Assembly: GCA_015296085.1 (NCBI GenBank)
Contig: DVDT01000039.1
Location: 62,001-126,000, forward strand
Source of the DNA: Trichormus sp. M33_DOE_039
GTDB lineage: Bacteria > Cyanobacteriota > Cyanobacteriia > Cyanobacteriales > Nostocaceae
DNA: 64,000 bases
Reading direction: 5' to 3'
The translations under genes and the position numbers were made by a program. Below, in pieces: positions 17,022-27,257 of the stretch (position 1 is the first letter of the stretch; each line of letters starts with the position of its first letter). The notes under the pieces were generated by a model that did not search any database, had not been told where the DNA came from, and saw only the letters and a list, made by a program, of their open reading frames with translations.

Positions 17022-17552
17022 ATGGTTAGCAAACCGGACTTTTTAAATGGTAATGGTCAAGATCACTTTCGTCCTGAATTACAAGTAGAAAGTCCTGAAG
17101 GTGAGTTACATTTGCGGTTTTACATTCCTTCGCATCAGGAGTTTGCACTACCCGCAACTGGTATTCGAGAAGTAATGGAAATGAGTCCTGACAGAATCAC
17201 TCCGATTCCTAATGCTTCTCCTTTACTTTTGGGTACTCTAAATCTACGAGGTCGAGTAATTTGGGTAGCCGATTTGGGTCAATTTTTAGGGGAAGCAACT
17301 CCGTTGAACACGGACAAAGCAGAGATTTCGGTAATTGCTGTGCAAGAACAAGACACAATCGTCGGTTTAGCAGTAGAAGCAATTGGTGGTATGGATTGGC
17401 TAGATGTTCAAAATCTGATGCCACCTACCAACATACCGGATACCATGACTCCCTTTTTGCGTGGAGAGTGGTTATTAGATTCTAAAAATAATCAGTGTCT
17501 AAGACTACTAGATCAAATGGCAATTTTGCGGAGTGCGCGGTGGGCAGGATGA
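17022..17552 (+). CDS. hmpC: CheW-like coupling protein HmpC
   Basis: 176 residues, one CheW domain: [20 protein letters not shown] near 30-50, then [32 protein letters not shown], and the C-terminal strands around [16 protein letters not shown]. The approx. 25 N-terminal residues are variable. It links the chemoreceptor HmpD to the kinase HmpE in the cell. Start ATG 17022 is 13 bp after hmpB; the stop is 16 bp before the hmpD ATG. Confidence 0.93.
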   Translation: MVSKPDFLNGNGQDHFRPELQVESPEGELHLRFYIPSHQEFALPATGIREVMEMSPDRITPIPNASPLLLGTLNLRGRVIWVADLGQFLGEATPLNTDKAEISVIAVQEQDTIVGLAVEAIGGMDWLDVQNLMPPTNIPDTMTPFLRGEWLLDSKNNQCLRLLDQMAILRSARWAG

Positions 17553-17568
17553 AATTGGGAGGGAGGAA

Positions 17569-20472
17569 ATGGCAGCAAGTATAGAAGATTACCTCGAAAC
17601 ATATCAACAGGCTTATACAGCTTACGCGCAACAGGACTATGAAGTTGCAGCGACTTTAGTCGATCAAGTGGTGCAGAATGTCCCAGATGACCCAAACTGC
17701 CATTTATTGCGGGGTCACATCTACTATGTTTTGCAACAATACGATATAGCAGAAGTAGAATATCAAAAAGTTTTGGAATTGACGGATGACTTTGAACTCA
17801 TTGGGGTAGCTCACAAGAGTTTAGAAAATATTAGCCAATATCAACAACTAATTACAGATCCAGTCGAACATCAAGAAGCAATCAATCTGACCACTACATC
17901 TAATTTCCTAGAATCTGAATCAACAGAATTAGAAGATTTAGGAGCAATAGATAACTTTGATATTAGTAGCTTTGATTTAAATGCCTTGGAAACTAACCAA
18001 GCCATCGATACAGCAGAAATTGCCCTAGAAAATCCTTTTGAAATTCCCACAGATACTTTGGTATCACCATCGACATCAGTATCTACACTGCCTGTGAGTG
18101 ATGATCCTTTTGCGGTGAACGAACAACAAAGTGAGCAAAAATTAGATTCCTCCAGTCAAGAGGATATGGGCGAATTGGATTTACCTGTTTTCTGGCAAGA
18201 AGATTCCTCAACGGAGAGTTTTGAGCAGTTAGAGATTGATTCTAATTTTTTAGAAAGCGGTACAGATTCTCCCAGTGATGACCTGAATAATGTCGATTCA
18301 CCATTTGGACAATTTGACACGCCGACAAATCTCAACGGACACTATAAAGCGTCTGAATTCTTGACAAAATTAGAGGAAGAAAAACCAATTAATTCAGATG
18401 TACAAGTCAGCAGTCAGAGCCAATTAAATGAGGATTTATCCTTGGGTAAAGAAGACATCAACGATAACCCAATATCAACAGATAATTCCCTCAGTACTGA
18501 TAAAAATGATATTTCTCCATCTGAACCTAGTAACTGGTTACAAACCATAGCAGATCAAGAAGAATTATTAAAAGCTTCGCCAGAGATGAATGGCAATTTT
18601 TCTCAAAGAGAACAGCCATATCCAGAGGTTATCAAACAAGAAGTTCAAACTTTTGATGTTGATGAAAGTTTTGACTTTGAAGCCTTTGAATCAGCTTTTG
18701 GTTCAGAAAGTATGACGGAGGATGAAGATACTAGCAGTATCCTCAGTAAAGGCAATTCTAAAAGTAATATAGAATTTTTAGACGACTTTGATGAATTCGA
18801 TGATTTAGGAAATATTCCTGGATTTGATTTGGCAGATGCGGATTCTAGCTTTAGTGATGTCATGCTTTCCAGTTCTACGGAAATTGGTAGCATTCCTCAA
18901 AATAAAGTAGAGCCTGTAAGTAATGCTAGTAGCGATCGCGATGAAGAACTCTTTAGCATTACTGGTTCGCAAGAATCAGTACCAATCTTTAGCCAAACGG
19001 ATGTTGCTAAAGTAGAACCCCAAGTCAACATTGAGCAAGGTTGGTTAGCACCCTTAGAAAACGCTACCCTAGATGCCAAACCTTGGCTAGTAGGTGGTGC
19101 GGTGGGTGTGTTCTCCGCTTTGGTAGTAGCAACAGTCAGCTTTGCTTCTACTAGTTTTTCCCCTCCCCAACAACGGGAAACAGTACGGAATACTGGTTGG
19201 GCAATGTCGCTAGCTGCTGGGATCACAGGTTTTGCCACAGCTGCTTTTATGGGTAATCTCACCCTCAAACAAATGCGTCGGACTACCAAAGATTTGCAAG
19301 CCCAATTTGATGCTGTGCGCCAAGGTAATCTGAATGTGCAAGCTACAGTGTATTCCGAAGATGAACTAGGGCAATTAGCAGCTGGTTTTAATGAGATGGC
19401 ACGGGTAATTTTAACTACCACCTTTGAAGCGCAACGCAAAGCTGATGAACAAGAAGAAGCCAAAGAAAACCTACAACGCCAAGTAATTCGTCTCTTAGAC
19501 GACGTAGAAGGCGCAGCCAGAGGTGATTTAACAGTACAAGCGGAAGTGACAGCCGATGTATTGGGAGCAGTTGCCGATGCCTTTAACCTGACAATTCAAA
19601 ACCTGCGGGACATCGTCCAACAGGTAACAGTCGCCGCCAAAGAAGTGACCAAAGGTGCGACCAACTCTGAAACCTTTGCTACTGCTTTATCTAGCGATGC
19701 CTTACGACAAGCCGAAGAATTAGCAGTCACCCTAAATTCCGTACAGGTGATGACTGACTCAATTCAACGGGTGGCAGAAGCAGCACGGCAAGCCGAAGCC
19801 GTAGCTCGTGATGCAAGTGCGATCGCTCTCAAAGGTGGAGAAGCTGTAGAAAACACCGTGGCGGGGATTTTGGAAATTCGGGAAACTGTAGCTGAAACTA
19901 CCCGTAAGGTGAAACGACTAGCGGAATCTTCCCAAGAAATTTCTAAGATTGTGGCGTTAATTTCTCAGATTGCCTCCCGCACCAACTTACTAGCACTCAA
20001 TGCCAGTATTGAGGCAGCGCGGGCGGGAGAAGCTGGGCGCGGGTTTGCAATTGTGGCAGATGAAGTCCGACAATTAGCGGATAAATCAGCTAAGTCATTA
20101 AAAGAAATCGAGCAAATCGTGATGCAAATCCAAAGCGAAACAGGCTCAGTAATGACCGCAATGGAAGAAGGTACACAACAGGTAATTAAAGGCACAAAAC
20201 TGGCAGAAGAAGCCAAGCGATCGCTTGAAAATATCATTCAAGTGGCAAATCGCATCGATGGCCTAGTGCGCTCAATTACCAGCGATACCGTAGAACAGAC
20301 GGAAACCTCCCGCGCTGTTGCTCAGGTAATGCAATCTGTAGAACTCACCGCTCAAGAAACATCCCAAGAAGCACAAAGAGTTTCCGGCGCACTGCAAAAC
20401 TTAGTTGGTGTATCCCGCGACTTGATTGCTTCCGTAGAACGTTTCCGCGTGGACACTATGCAAACAAAGTAA
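17569..20472 (+). CDS. hmpD: Methyl-accepting chemotaxis protein HmpD
   Basis: 967 residues from ATG 17569. A GTG twelve codons earlier would also be open, but it overlaps hmpC, while GGGAGGGAGG directly precedes this ATG. Residues ~1-95 form a TPR-like helical unit ([40 protein letters not shown]). A long acidic, Ser-rich linker (~100-500) comes next. Two membrane helices lie at about 505-530 and 545-575 ([35 protein letters not shown]), with a HAMP domain and the methyl-accepting signalling hairpin. The receptor tip [20 protein letters not shown] is intact. There is no classic periplasmic sensor, so the input is probably cytoplasmic. PilJ-like architecture fits pilus control. Confidence 0.93.
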   Translation: MAASIEDYLETYQQAYTAYAQQDYEVAATLVDQVVQNVPDDPNCHLLRGHIYYVLQQYDIAEVEYQKVLELTDDFELIGVAHKSLENISQYQQLITDPVEHQEAINLTTTSNFLESESTELEDLGAIDNFDISSFDLNALETNQAIDTAEIALENPFEIPTDTLVSPSTSVSTLPVSDDPFAVNEQQSEQKLDSSSQEDMGELDLPVFWQEDSSTESFEQLEIDSNFLESGTDSPSDDLNNVDSPFGQFDTPTNLNGHYKASEFLTKLEEEKPINSDVQVSSQSQLNEDLSLGKEDINDNPISTDNSLSTDKNDISPSEPSNWLQTIADQEELLKASPEMNGNFSQREQPYPEVIKQEVQTFDVDESFDFEAFESAFGSESMTEDEDTSSILSKGNSKSNIEFLDDFDEFDDLGNIPGFDLADADSSFSDVMLSSSTEIGSIPQNKVEPVSNASSDRDEELFSITGSQESVPIFSQTDVAKVEPQVNIEQGWLAPLENATLDAKPWLVGGAVGVFSALVVATVSFASTSFSPPQQRETVRNTGWAMSLAAGITGFATAAFMGNLTLKQMRRTTKDLQAQFDAVRQGNLNVQATVYSEDELGQLAAGFNEMARVILTTTFEAQRKADEQEEAKENLQRQVIRLLDDVEGAARGDLTVQAEVTADVLGAVADAFNLTIQNLRDIVQQVTVAAKEVTKGATNSETFATALSSDALRQAEELAVTLNSVQVMTDSIQRVAEAARQAEAVARDASAIALKGGEAVENTVAGILEIRETVAETTRKVKRLAESSQEISKIVALISQIASRTNLLALNASIEAARAGEAGRGFAIVADEVRQLADKSAKSLKEIEQIVMQIQSETGSVMTAMEEGTQQVIKGTKLAEEAKRSLENIIQVANRIDGLVRSITSDTVEQTETSRAVAQVMQSVELTAQETSQEAQRVSGALQNLVGVSRDLIASVERFRVDTMQTK

Positions 20473-20559
20473 TTAGTCAATAGTTCAAAGTCCAAAGTCA
20501 AAAGTTCAAAGTTTACATAATTGGCTATTGACTGATGACTGATAACTGACAATCGGTAA

Positions 20560-20604
20560 CTAACGACTAATGACTAATGACTAACGACTATTGACTATTG
20601 ACTA
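20560..20604 (+). repeat. Short tandem heptamer repeat (STRR) between hmpD and hmpE
   Basis: Six to seven tandem copies of a 7-base unit, ACTAACG/ACTAATG/ACTATTG. Sequence upstream (20480-20550) shows related, less regular units (GACTGATGACTGATAACTGAC, AGTCAAAAGTTCAAAG). STRR arrays are known from Nostoc genomes. It ends just before the hmpE start at 20612. Confidence 0.85.
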
Positions 20605-20611
20605 AAAAACT

Positions 20612-23600
20612 ATGCTGCCTGAACAACAACAGCGAATTTTAGGCTACTTTATTGAAGAAGCCAGAGACCACCTCAACACCATTGAACAGGGGCTACTCAA
20701 TCTTCAAAGTACCTTGAATGACCCGGAATTGATTAACGAAGTTTTCCGGGCTGCTCACTCCATTAAAGGTGGTGCAGCAATGCTTGGTTTAACTAGCATT
20801 CAGCACACAGCCCACCGTCTAGAAGATTGTTTTAAAGTTCTCAAAGAAAATCCGATTCAGGTTGATCAAAAACTAGAGTCATTATTCCTTGGCGTATCTG
20901 ACACTCTCAAGGCACTTCTGGAACAGTTAAGCGGCCCCTTTGGCTTGTCAGAAGAAACTGCTAATACTTTGATGTCAGAGACAGAACCAGTCTTCCAATG
21001 GCTGAATCAGCATCTAGAACTGTTAGTGCAGCACGCTGATACTAGTACGGCAGAGACATCAACTGTCAGCCAACCAACCGCCGCAGATAGTGTAGGTACA
21101 CTCACAGAAATATTTTTCCGTCAGGATGTACCAGATCTTCCAGATCACACCGCTACACCCGAAACAGCACCTCAATCAGCCACAACCATAGCAAATGATC
21201 ATTGGGGTGAATTTCAAGCCCAAGTACTACAAATATTGAGGGAAATGTTGCAACTGTTTAAACAAGCTGCAACATCAGAATCTCGTCGAAATCTTCAGCA
21301 ATGCTGTAACCAGTTAGTTCAACTAGGCCAAACTTGGAATTTACCTAATTGGTGTAATTTGTCTAAAGCCGCAGCCACTGCTATTGGCAATTCAGAAAAT
21401 AGCTATCTCACCTTAGCTAAAATTGTCATCACAGAAATTAAACAAGCACAAGAGCTAGTGCTGCGTGGTAGAGAAACAGAGATTACAATTAGCCAACAAC
21501 TAGAAGCACTGTGGGATTTTCCAGAAACTGCTTTGATGGAAGTAGCTCAAGAGTTGCTTGGGGATGTTCCATCTACTGTCACACAATCATTCATTACACC
21601 AACAACGAGTGAATCTACACAAATAATTCCTGAAGTATCCTCAGTTGTGGCTGAGAATTCCAACAGTAATATTCATATTGAATTGCCAACAGATAGTGTA
21701 ACGAATCTCACTGAAGTTTCTGAACAACTTGAGTCCCAAAGAGAGGATCAAGTCTCTACAGAAAACGCTAAAGATGAACGTGATATCGCTGCCAATATTT
21801 TTTGGGAAAGCGAAGCTACACCATTTGCTCATGCTGCCAAAATAGAAACCAATGGGCCAGAAGTAGGGTTAGCAGAGTTAAATACCCTGGCTGATTTATT
21901 TGAAGGCGAAACACCAGAACTAGATGAAAGTTGGCAGCAAGAGGAAGTTGTAGAAATTGCAGACTCCAGTGAATTAGGAGTAGATATCAGTGAAACGATT
22001 ATTCAGGAATATGATAGCGATCTAGCTGATTTCCTATCGCTAGATGGAGATAATCATGAATCTCAATCTGTTACAAATAGAAGCGAAGACTTCGGATTAT
22101 TATTCGGTGATCATCTGCCAGATCAAGAAAAACCATTAATAGAAAAATCACCAGAAGAAATCAAGAATTCCAATCAAATATTATCTGATGAATTACTTAA
22201 GTCTGAGATTCAAGATCATCCTGATACAATAGCAGATCTACTAAGTATAACAACTGATGCAAGTAGCTTAAATGCTAGTGAATCTGAACACAGAGATAAC
22301 GAATTTTCTGCTAGTTTTAGCGAAACAGAAAAATTATCAAATAGTTTGGATGAATTCTTTATAGAACAAGAATTAAATGCAAATATTCTTGAAGAAGTTA
22401 ACATTGAGAATTATCTCCAAGACCCGCAAAATATATCAGCAGAGAATTTGAATTTAGATAATTTATTTGTAGGCTTAGACAGCGATAGCCAAGTATCTAC
22501 AAACGGATTAGAGACAGTTAATAATTTATTTGATGAACAGCCGTTAACAGTACTAGAATTTATTGCACCTGAGCAAGATGTAGATAGCTTATATCAACAA
22601 GAAATTCCAGACGAAACAGATCAACTATTTTCTTCTGTGGTAGAGAATGAGATAGCCAAAGAGTTAGAGGAGAGCTTATTTGCTGCTGCGACTGGTGAAA
22701 TTCTGCGTGACAGTGGAAGTTCTATAAACTCTAGGTTAGAAAATTTTGATTTGGATGATTTGAATGCTACTTTTTTCCAATCAGAAGAAGATTTAGATTT
22801 AATATTAGACTCAGAAAATAATAATTTTTCCGCAGATTTAACAAGCAATACATCCATCGTTTCTAATATCACCAATGAGGTTTCTCCGACAGAAACACAA
22901 AGTTTTTCACAAGTACCAGAAACTTTAGATTTTGTACCTGAGTTTACTAATCAGCTTACAGAAATATCCTCTATAGATAATCAACTATCATTTGCAGATT
23001 TTGAAGTTGATGTGTCTAGTGAAAATCACGATGATACTACTCCATTACCGAAAAATATAGATCATACAGATAATTCTCTATTCGCTACAACGAGTAATTT
23101 GAATTCACAGCAGGAGCAGGATTTACAAGCTATAACGAATATTGCTATCGACTTAGATACGAATATTGAACTTTCAGATATTGATGAAGATAGCGAATCA
23201 GATTTAGCTGCTAATTTGCTAGCGATAACAAATGAATTACCAACAACTAACCTAGAAGCATGGGTAATTCCCATTAGTGAATTGACAGATGTTGTCATTG
23301 ATGATACTCAATTCATTAGTGATCCCATTTCAAATAAGGAAGTTGCAGAAACTCCTGATTTAGATTTTGGGGAATTGACGATTCCTAGTGGCGAATTGGC
23401 AGAGACGACAATTCAAGACTTTAGTGAAAATCTCAGTCTTGACATCGGTGAGGATTTATTAACCACGGAAGTTGCAGAAACTCCTGATTTAGATTTTGGG
23501 GAATTGACGATTCCTAGTGGCGAATTGACAGAGACGACAATTCAAGACTTTAGTGAAAATCTCAGTCTTGACATCGGTGAGGATTTATTAACCACGGAAG

Positions 23601-26089
23601 TTGCAGAAACTCCTGATTTAGATTTTGGGGAATTGACGATTCCTAGTGGCGAATTGGCGGTTGTTAACAATGATTTAACAGATGACCATCCAGAAAATAG
23701 TTCTGTAGAAATATCAGGAGAAACAGAGCTAATTCAAGATACAACTACAACATCTATTGAACCAACAAATACTAGTGAGTTATTCACAGAAACAATAGCC
23801 GATATAGAAGATGAGTTTGCTGATTTGGAAGCATTACTTGAAGTAGACTTGTCGCCAAGTAATGATGTTAATCCTGTACAAAAAGATGATTTTGCGGCTC
23901 TAGAAGCATTGCTGGGTGAAGATAATGCTCAAATAACATCAGACGAGCCGCAACCAGTGGCAATTCCAACTTCTGCACTGAAATTTACCCCACTTACTGC
24001 TAGCAATAAAGTAGCATCGGCAGTAGCAAAAGATGAGTTTAGTGATCTGGAAAAATTGCTAGCAGAAACAGATCAAACGATATCTCAGTCTACACCAGCC
24101 AAACAGACCACAGCTAAATTGCAGCGTCCTTCTAATCGTCGTCAGGCGAAATTTGAAGAAACGATGAAAGTACCAGTCAAGCAACTGGATGACATGAGTA
24201 ATTTAGTGGGTGAATTGGTAGTCAATCGCAACACTTTAGAACAAGATCACGAAAGGTTGCGACAGTCCCTAGATAACTTGTTGGTTCAAGTGCAACAGCT
24301 CTCAGATGTGGGAGCAAGAATGCAGGAGTTGTATGAGCGATCGCTTTTGGAAGCGTCTTTGTTAGCTAGTCGCAAAACTAGGGAAACTCCTTTCCATAGT
24401 GATGACTCCCATGCTGACAGGGGTTTTAGTGAACTGGAAATGGATCGCTTTACTCCCTTCCATACACTATCTCAGGAAATGATCGAATTGATCGTGAGAG
24501 TGCGTGAGTCAGCTAGTGACATTGACTTCGTGACAGAAGAAACTGAGCGGGTGGCGCGACAGTTCCGTCAAGTAACAAATCAACTGCAAGAAGGTCTAAC
24601 ACGCGCACGCATGGTTCCCTTTTCTCAGACAATTGACCGTTTGCGACGCGGCGTGCGGGACAATGCTATCAAGTGTGGTAAACAGGTAGAGTTAATGATT
24701 GAAGGTGGTGACACCTTAATTGACAAGATGATTTTAGATCATCTTACTGATCCGTTGACGCATATGCTCAATAATGCGATCGCACACGGAATTGAAACAC
24801 CTGATATCAGACAAGCTGCTGGTAAACCACCTGTGGGAATTATTACGATCCGCGCTTTCCACCAAGGAAACCAAACGGTGATTTCTGTGGGTGATGACGG
24901 TGCAGGTATCGATACAGAAAAGACTAAAACTTTAGCCGTGAAGCGGGGCTTAATTACACCAGCCCAAGCAAAAACTATTTCCCGCCTAGAAATCTATGAC
25001 CTACTATTCCAAGCTGGATTTAGCACCAAAGATGAAGCCGATGAAATTTCCGGTCGTGGTGTGGGAATGGATGTGGTGCGTTCCGAAATCAGCGAAATTC
25101 GCGGCACAGTCAACACTGATTCTAGTTTAGGGAAGGGAACAACCTTTACAATTCGTTTACCGCTCACCTTAAGTATTTGTAAGGCTTTGTGTTGTGTTTC
25201 TGATAAAGCGAGGATTGCTTTCCCGATGGATGGTGTGGAAGACACCCTCGATATTCCGACCAAAAATATCCAGAAAAATGCTGAGGGACAATCATTTATT
25301 TCCTGGCGTGATACCGTCTTACCATTCCGTCCTCTCAAAGAATTATTAACATTTAATCGCCAACTCAGTCGGGGTAATGTTTACGGCGGGAATAGGGATG
25401 ATGATATGATTTCTGTGGTTGTGGTGCGATCGGGAAATACCCTGCTCGCACTCCAAATAGACCAAGTATTAAGTGAGCAGGAAATAGTAATTAAGCAGTT
25501 TGAAGGACCTGCACCTAAACCCATTGGTGTGGCGGGTGCGACAGTTTTAGGGGATGGTCGGATCATGCCCATTGCTGACGTACTGGAACTTCTTGACATC
25601 TTCCAAGGACGGATGTCTAAACATAGCGGTAGCACATCTTGGCAACAAGCATCCACTCCTAGTCTTCCAGAAATTCAGGCTGAGAAAATTGACCCGACTG
25701 TACTTATTGTTGATGACTCAATTACAGTTCGTGAATTGCTGTCGCTCACCTTTAATAAGGCTGGGTATCGTGTGGAACAGGCACGGGATGGTCAAGAAGC
25801 TTGGGACAAACTCCGGTCTGGGTTGCCTTGTGATATCGTCTTCTGTGATATTGAAATGCCCCGTTGCGATGGTCTGGAGTTGCTTTCACGCATTCAAAAA
25901 GATTCAAACCTCAACCACTTACCCATTGCAATGCTCACCTCACGCGGTGCAGATAAACACAGGCAAATGGCGATTCAGCTAGGTGCTAGTGGCTACTTTA
26001 CAAAACCATACTTAGAAGAAGCTTTACTAGAAGCTGCTGTGCGGATGTTAAAAGGGGAAAAATTGGTGAATAGTGCTGGTAATGGTTAA
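20612..26089 (+). CDS. hmpE: CheA-type hybrid histidine kinase HmpE
   Basis: 1825 residues. Domains in order: Hpt at ~1-110, with phosphoacceptor His49 in RAAHSIKGGAAML; a P2-like helical part at ~200-310; a very long acidic linker ~330-1160; the dimerisation domain from ~1180 (KQLDDMSNLVGELVVNRN); an HATPase ~1360-1520, with LNNAIAHGIE and GRGVGMDVV; a CheW-like domain ~1523-1663; and a C-terminal receiver with Asp1746 (FCDIEMPRCDG). The hybrid layout is like ChpA/PixL kinases of pilus systems. The linker carries a 43-residue tandem repeat (about 910-1015) and three DE/DDFxxLExLL motifs. It ends the operon. Confidence 0.93.
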   Translation: MLPEQQQRILGYFIEEARDHLNTIEQGLLNLQSTLNDPELINEVFRAAHSIKGGAAMLGLTSIQHTAHRLEDCFKVLKENPIQVDQKLESLFLGVSDTLKALLEQLSGPFGLSEETANTLMSETEPVFQWLNQHLELLVQHADTSTAETSTVSQPTAADSVGTLTEIFFRQDVPDLPDHTATPETAPQSATTIANDHWGEFQAQVLQILREMLQLFKQAATSESRRNLQQCCNQLVQLGQTWNLPNWCNLSKAAATAIGNSENSYLTLAKIVITEIKQAQELVLRGRETEITISQQLEALWDFPETALMEVAQELLGDVPSTVTQSFITPTTSESTQIIPEVSSVVAENSNSNIHIELPTDSVTNLTEVSEQLESQREDQVSTENAKDERDIAANIFWESEATPFAHAAKIETNGPEVGLAELNTLADLFEGETPELDESWQQEEVVEIADSSELGVDISETIIQEYDSDLADFLSLDGDNHESQSVTNRSEDFGLLFGDHLPDQEKPLIEKSPEEIKNSNQILSDELLKSEIQDHPDTIADLLSITTDASSLNASESEHRDNEFSASFSETEKLSNSLDEFFIEQELNANILEEVNIENYLQDPQNISAENLNLDNLFVGLDSDSQVSTNGLETVNNLFDEQPLTVLEFIAPEQDVDSLYQQEIPDETDQLFSSVVENEIAKELEESLFAAATGEILRDSGSSINSRLENFDLDDLNATFFQSEEDLDLILDSENNNFSADLTSNTSIVSNITNEVSPTETQSFSQVPETLDFVPEFTNQLTEISSIDNQLSFADFEVDVSSENHDDTTPLPKNIDHTDNSLFATTSNLNSQQEQDLQAITNIAIDLDTNIELSDIDEDSESDLAANLLAITNELPTTNLEAWVIPISELTDVVIDDTQFISDPISNKEVAETPDLDFGELTIPSGELAETTIQDFSENLSLDIGEDLLTTEVAETPDLDFGELTIPSGELTETTIQDFSENLSLDIGEDLLTTEVAETPDLDFGELTIPSGELAVVNNDLTDDHPENSSVEISGETELIQDTTTTSIEPTNTSELFTETIADIEDEFADLEALLEVDLSPSNDVNPVQKDDFAALEALLGEDNAQITSDEPQPVAIPTSALKFTPLTASNKVASAVAKDEFSDLEKLLAETDQTISQSTPAKQTTAKLQRPSNRRQAKFEETMKVPVKQLDDMSNLVGELVVNRNTLEQDHERLRQSLDNLLVQVQQLSDVGARMQELYERSLLEASLLASRKTRETPFHSDDSHADRGFSELEMDRFTPFHTLSQEMIELIVRVRESASDIDFVTEETERVARQFRQVTNQLQEGLTRARMVPFSQTIDRLRRGVRDNAIKCGKQVELMIEGGDTLIDKMILDHLTDPLTHMLNNAIAHGIETPDIRQAAGKPPVGIITIRAFHQGNQTVISVGDDGAGIDTEKTKTLAVKRGLITPAQAKTISRLEIYDLLFQAGFSTKDEADEISGRGVGMDVVRSEISEIRGTVNTDSSLGKGTTFTIRLPLTLSICKALCCVSDKARIAFPMDGVEDTLDIPTKNIQKNAEGQSFISWRDTVLPFRPLKELLTFNRQLSRGNVYGGNRDDDMISVVVVRSGNTLLALQIDQVLSEQEIVIKQFEGPAPKPIGVAGATVLGDGRIMPIADVLELLDIFQGRMSKHSGSTSWQQASTPSLPEIQAEKIDPTVLIVDDSITVRELLSLTFNKAGYRVEQARDGQEAWDKLRSGLPCDIVFCDIEMPRCDGLELLSRIQKDSNLNHLPIAMLTSRGADKHRQMAIQLGASGYFTKPYLEEALLEAAVRMLKGEKLVNSAGNG
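23339..23657 (+). repeat. 129-bp in-frame tandem repeat inside hmpE
   Basis: Copies begin at 23339, 23468 and 23597, exactly 129 bases (43 codons) apart. The first two are full length and the third breaks off after about 60 bases. The copies are nearly identical at the DNA level (for example gcagag versus acagag in one place), so the duplication is recent. Each unit begins VAETPDLDFGELTIPSGEL and continues with an acidic helix-like stretch. Confidence 0.95.
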
Positions 26090-26232
26090 TTTGCAGATGT
26101 AGCCCCAAATTTGATAGAAACACTACTTTGATTTTTAATGGCACTATCAAATTTAAGTACATCCTCATCTATTGTGATAAAAACTTCGGCATCAAAGTGT
26201 ATGCAAAATTAGAATAGGATAGCAAAATTGCG

Positions 26233-26265
26233 ATCGCTCATTTATCCCAGAGATGAATGAGCGAT
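26233..26265. terminator. Candidate convergent terminator hairpin
   Basis: Perfect 10-bp stem ATCGCTCATT / AATGAGCGAT with a 13-base loop, between the convergent hmpE and methyltransferase genes. On the minus strand it is followed by CGCAATTTTGC, a short T-run. It may serve either strand. Confidence 0.5.
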
Positions 26266-26288
26266 ATGTAATAGGTTTACCGTGAAAT

Positions 26289-27083
26289 CTATTTATAAGC
26301 CGTGACAAAGAACATGGTCATACTATTCCAAAAGCCCTGTGCAGTTGCAGCGGCATTGACTTTGGTAAAGTATTCCTTTTGACATTGCTCCCACTGTTGT
26401 TTTGACCATTGTACCCCTTGAAGCCCAAATGCGCTTTTGGCATTACCACTCCAAGCGGCTTCTGCATCTTGTAAATAGAAGCCGAATTCCTGAGTAATGA
26501 TTTCACTGTCTATAAAGCCTGTTGATCGTAGCATTTGACGGCACTTCTCAGGTGTCCCCAATATTGCATTCGGATTAGGGATGCTAATCCCGTATTTCTG
26601 CACAACTGACCGAAATAATACAGATGAACTGGGGGAAGTTTCAGCCAGGCAAGAAAAGGCTACAATCCCTCCTGATTTAAGAGCATTGTACCAACGGTGC
26701 AGTGCTTGGGGAATATTAGTCAGATAGACAATTGCGGACGAACACAGGATGGCATCAAATTGGCTCACTTCCAAATCTTGCTCATCTGCGTCAACCTCTT
26801 CAAACTTAATATTACTCAATCCTAAAGTAGCAACCTTCTGTCGAGCTTGCTGCAACATGCCCACAGCAAAGTCAGTTCCCAAAACATGACCTGTAGCACC
26901 CACAATCTGCGCCGCAGCTATTGCTGCTAAACCTGTTCCAGTCGCAACATCTAAAACTTGTTGTCCTGGTTGTAATTTTGCTACCTCTACTAATCGCATT
27001 GCTGCCCGGATATGAAATTCATTTTCGTAGTTGTGGCGATTGTTGAAGTCGTTAAGAATCTGCTGTTTATAAATGGTAAACAT
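26289..27083 (-). CDS. Class I SAM-dependent methyltransferase
   Basis: 264 residues from ATG 27083 (MFTIYKQQILNDFNNR); an earlier ATG at 27113 would add ten residues and cannot be excluded. The SAM-binding motif I reads VLDVATGTGLAAIAAA near 46-61, followed by an acidic loop (EVDADEQDLEV), the motif IV region FDAILCSSAIVYL and the post-motif GGIVAFSCLAE. It belongs to the broad UbiE/Coq5-like small-molecule methyltransferases. The substrate cannot be told from sequence. It stands alone, convergent with hmpE and divergent from the oligopeptidase gene. Confidence 0.8.
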   Translation of the reverse strand: MFTIYKQQILNDFNNRHNYENEFHIRAAMRLVEVAKLQPGQQVLDVATGTGLAAIAAAQIVGATGHVLGTDFAVGMLQQARQKVATLGLSNIKFEEVDADEQDLEVSQFDAILCSSAIVYLTNIPQALHRWYNALKSGGIVAFSCLAETSPSSSVLFRSVVQKYGISIPNPNAILGTPEKCRQMLRSTGFIDSEIITQEFGFYLQDAEAAWSGNAKSAFGLQGVQWSKQQWEQCQKEYFTKVNAAATAQGFWNSMTMFFVTAYK

Positions 27084-27257
27084 AAGATAGTAAATTAATG
27101 GCGAAAGTCTCATATTATCTTTCTGAAAGATTTCTTGCCCAGAAATTTTCCATAATTATCAGTCTAAAGATAGAGGTTTATTTTGAGTCATCTACAAACA
27201 TCTTTTTTGGCTGATAATAGGCTATTAGTTTATATTAATAAAGTAGATTCTTTTTGA

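Noticed and set aside
20560-20604. Possible CRISPR-like array
   Set aside because: Units are 7 bases long and contiguous, without spacers, so it is an STRR array.
23339-23657. Possible mobile element from the 129-bp repeats
   Set aside because: Tandem, in frame and inside a gene; no inverted ends, transposase or target duplication.
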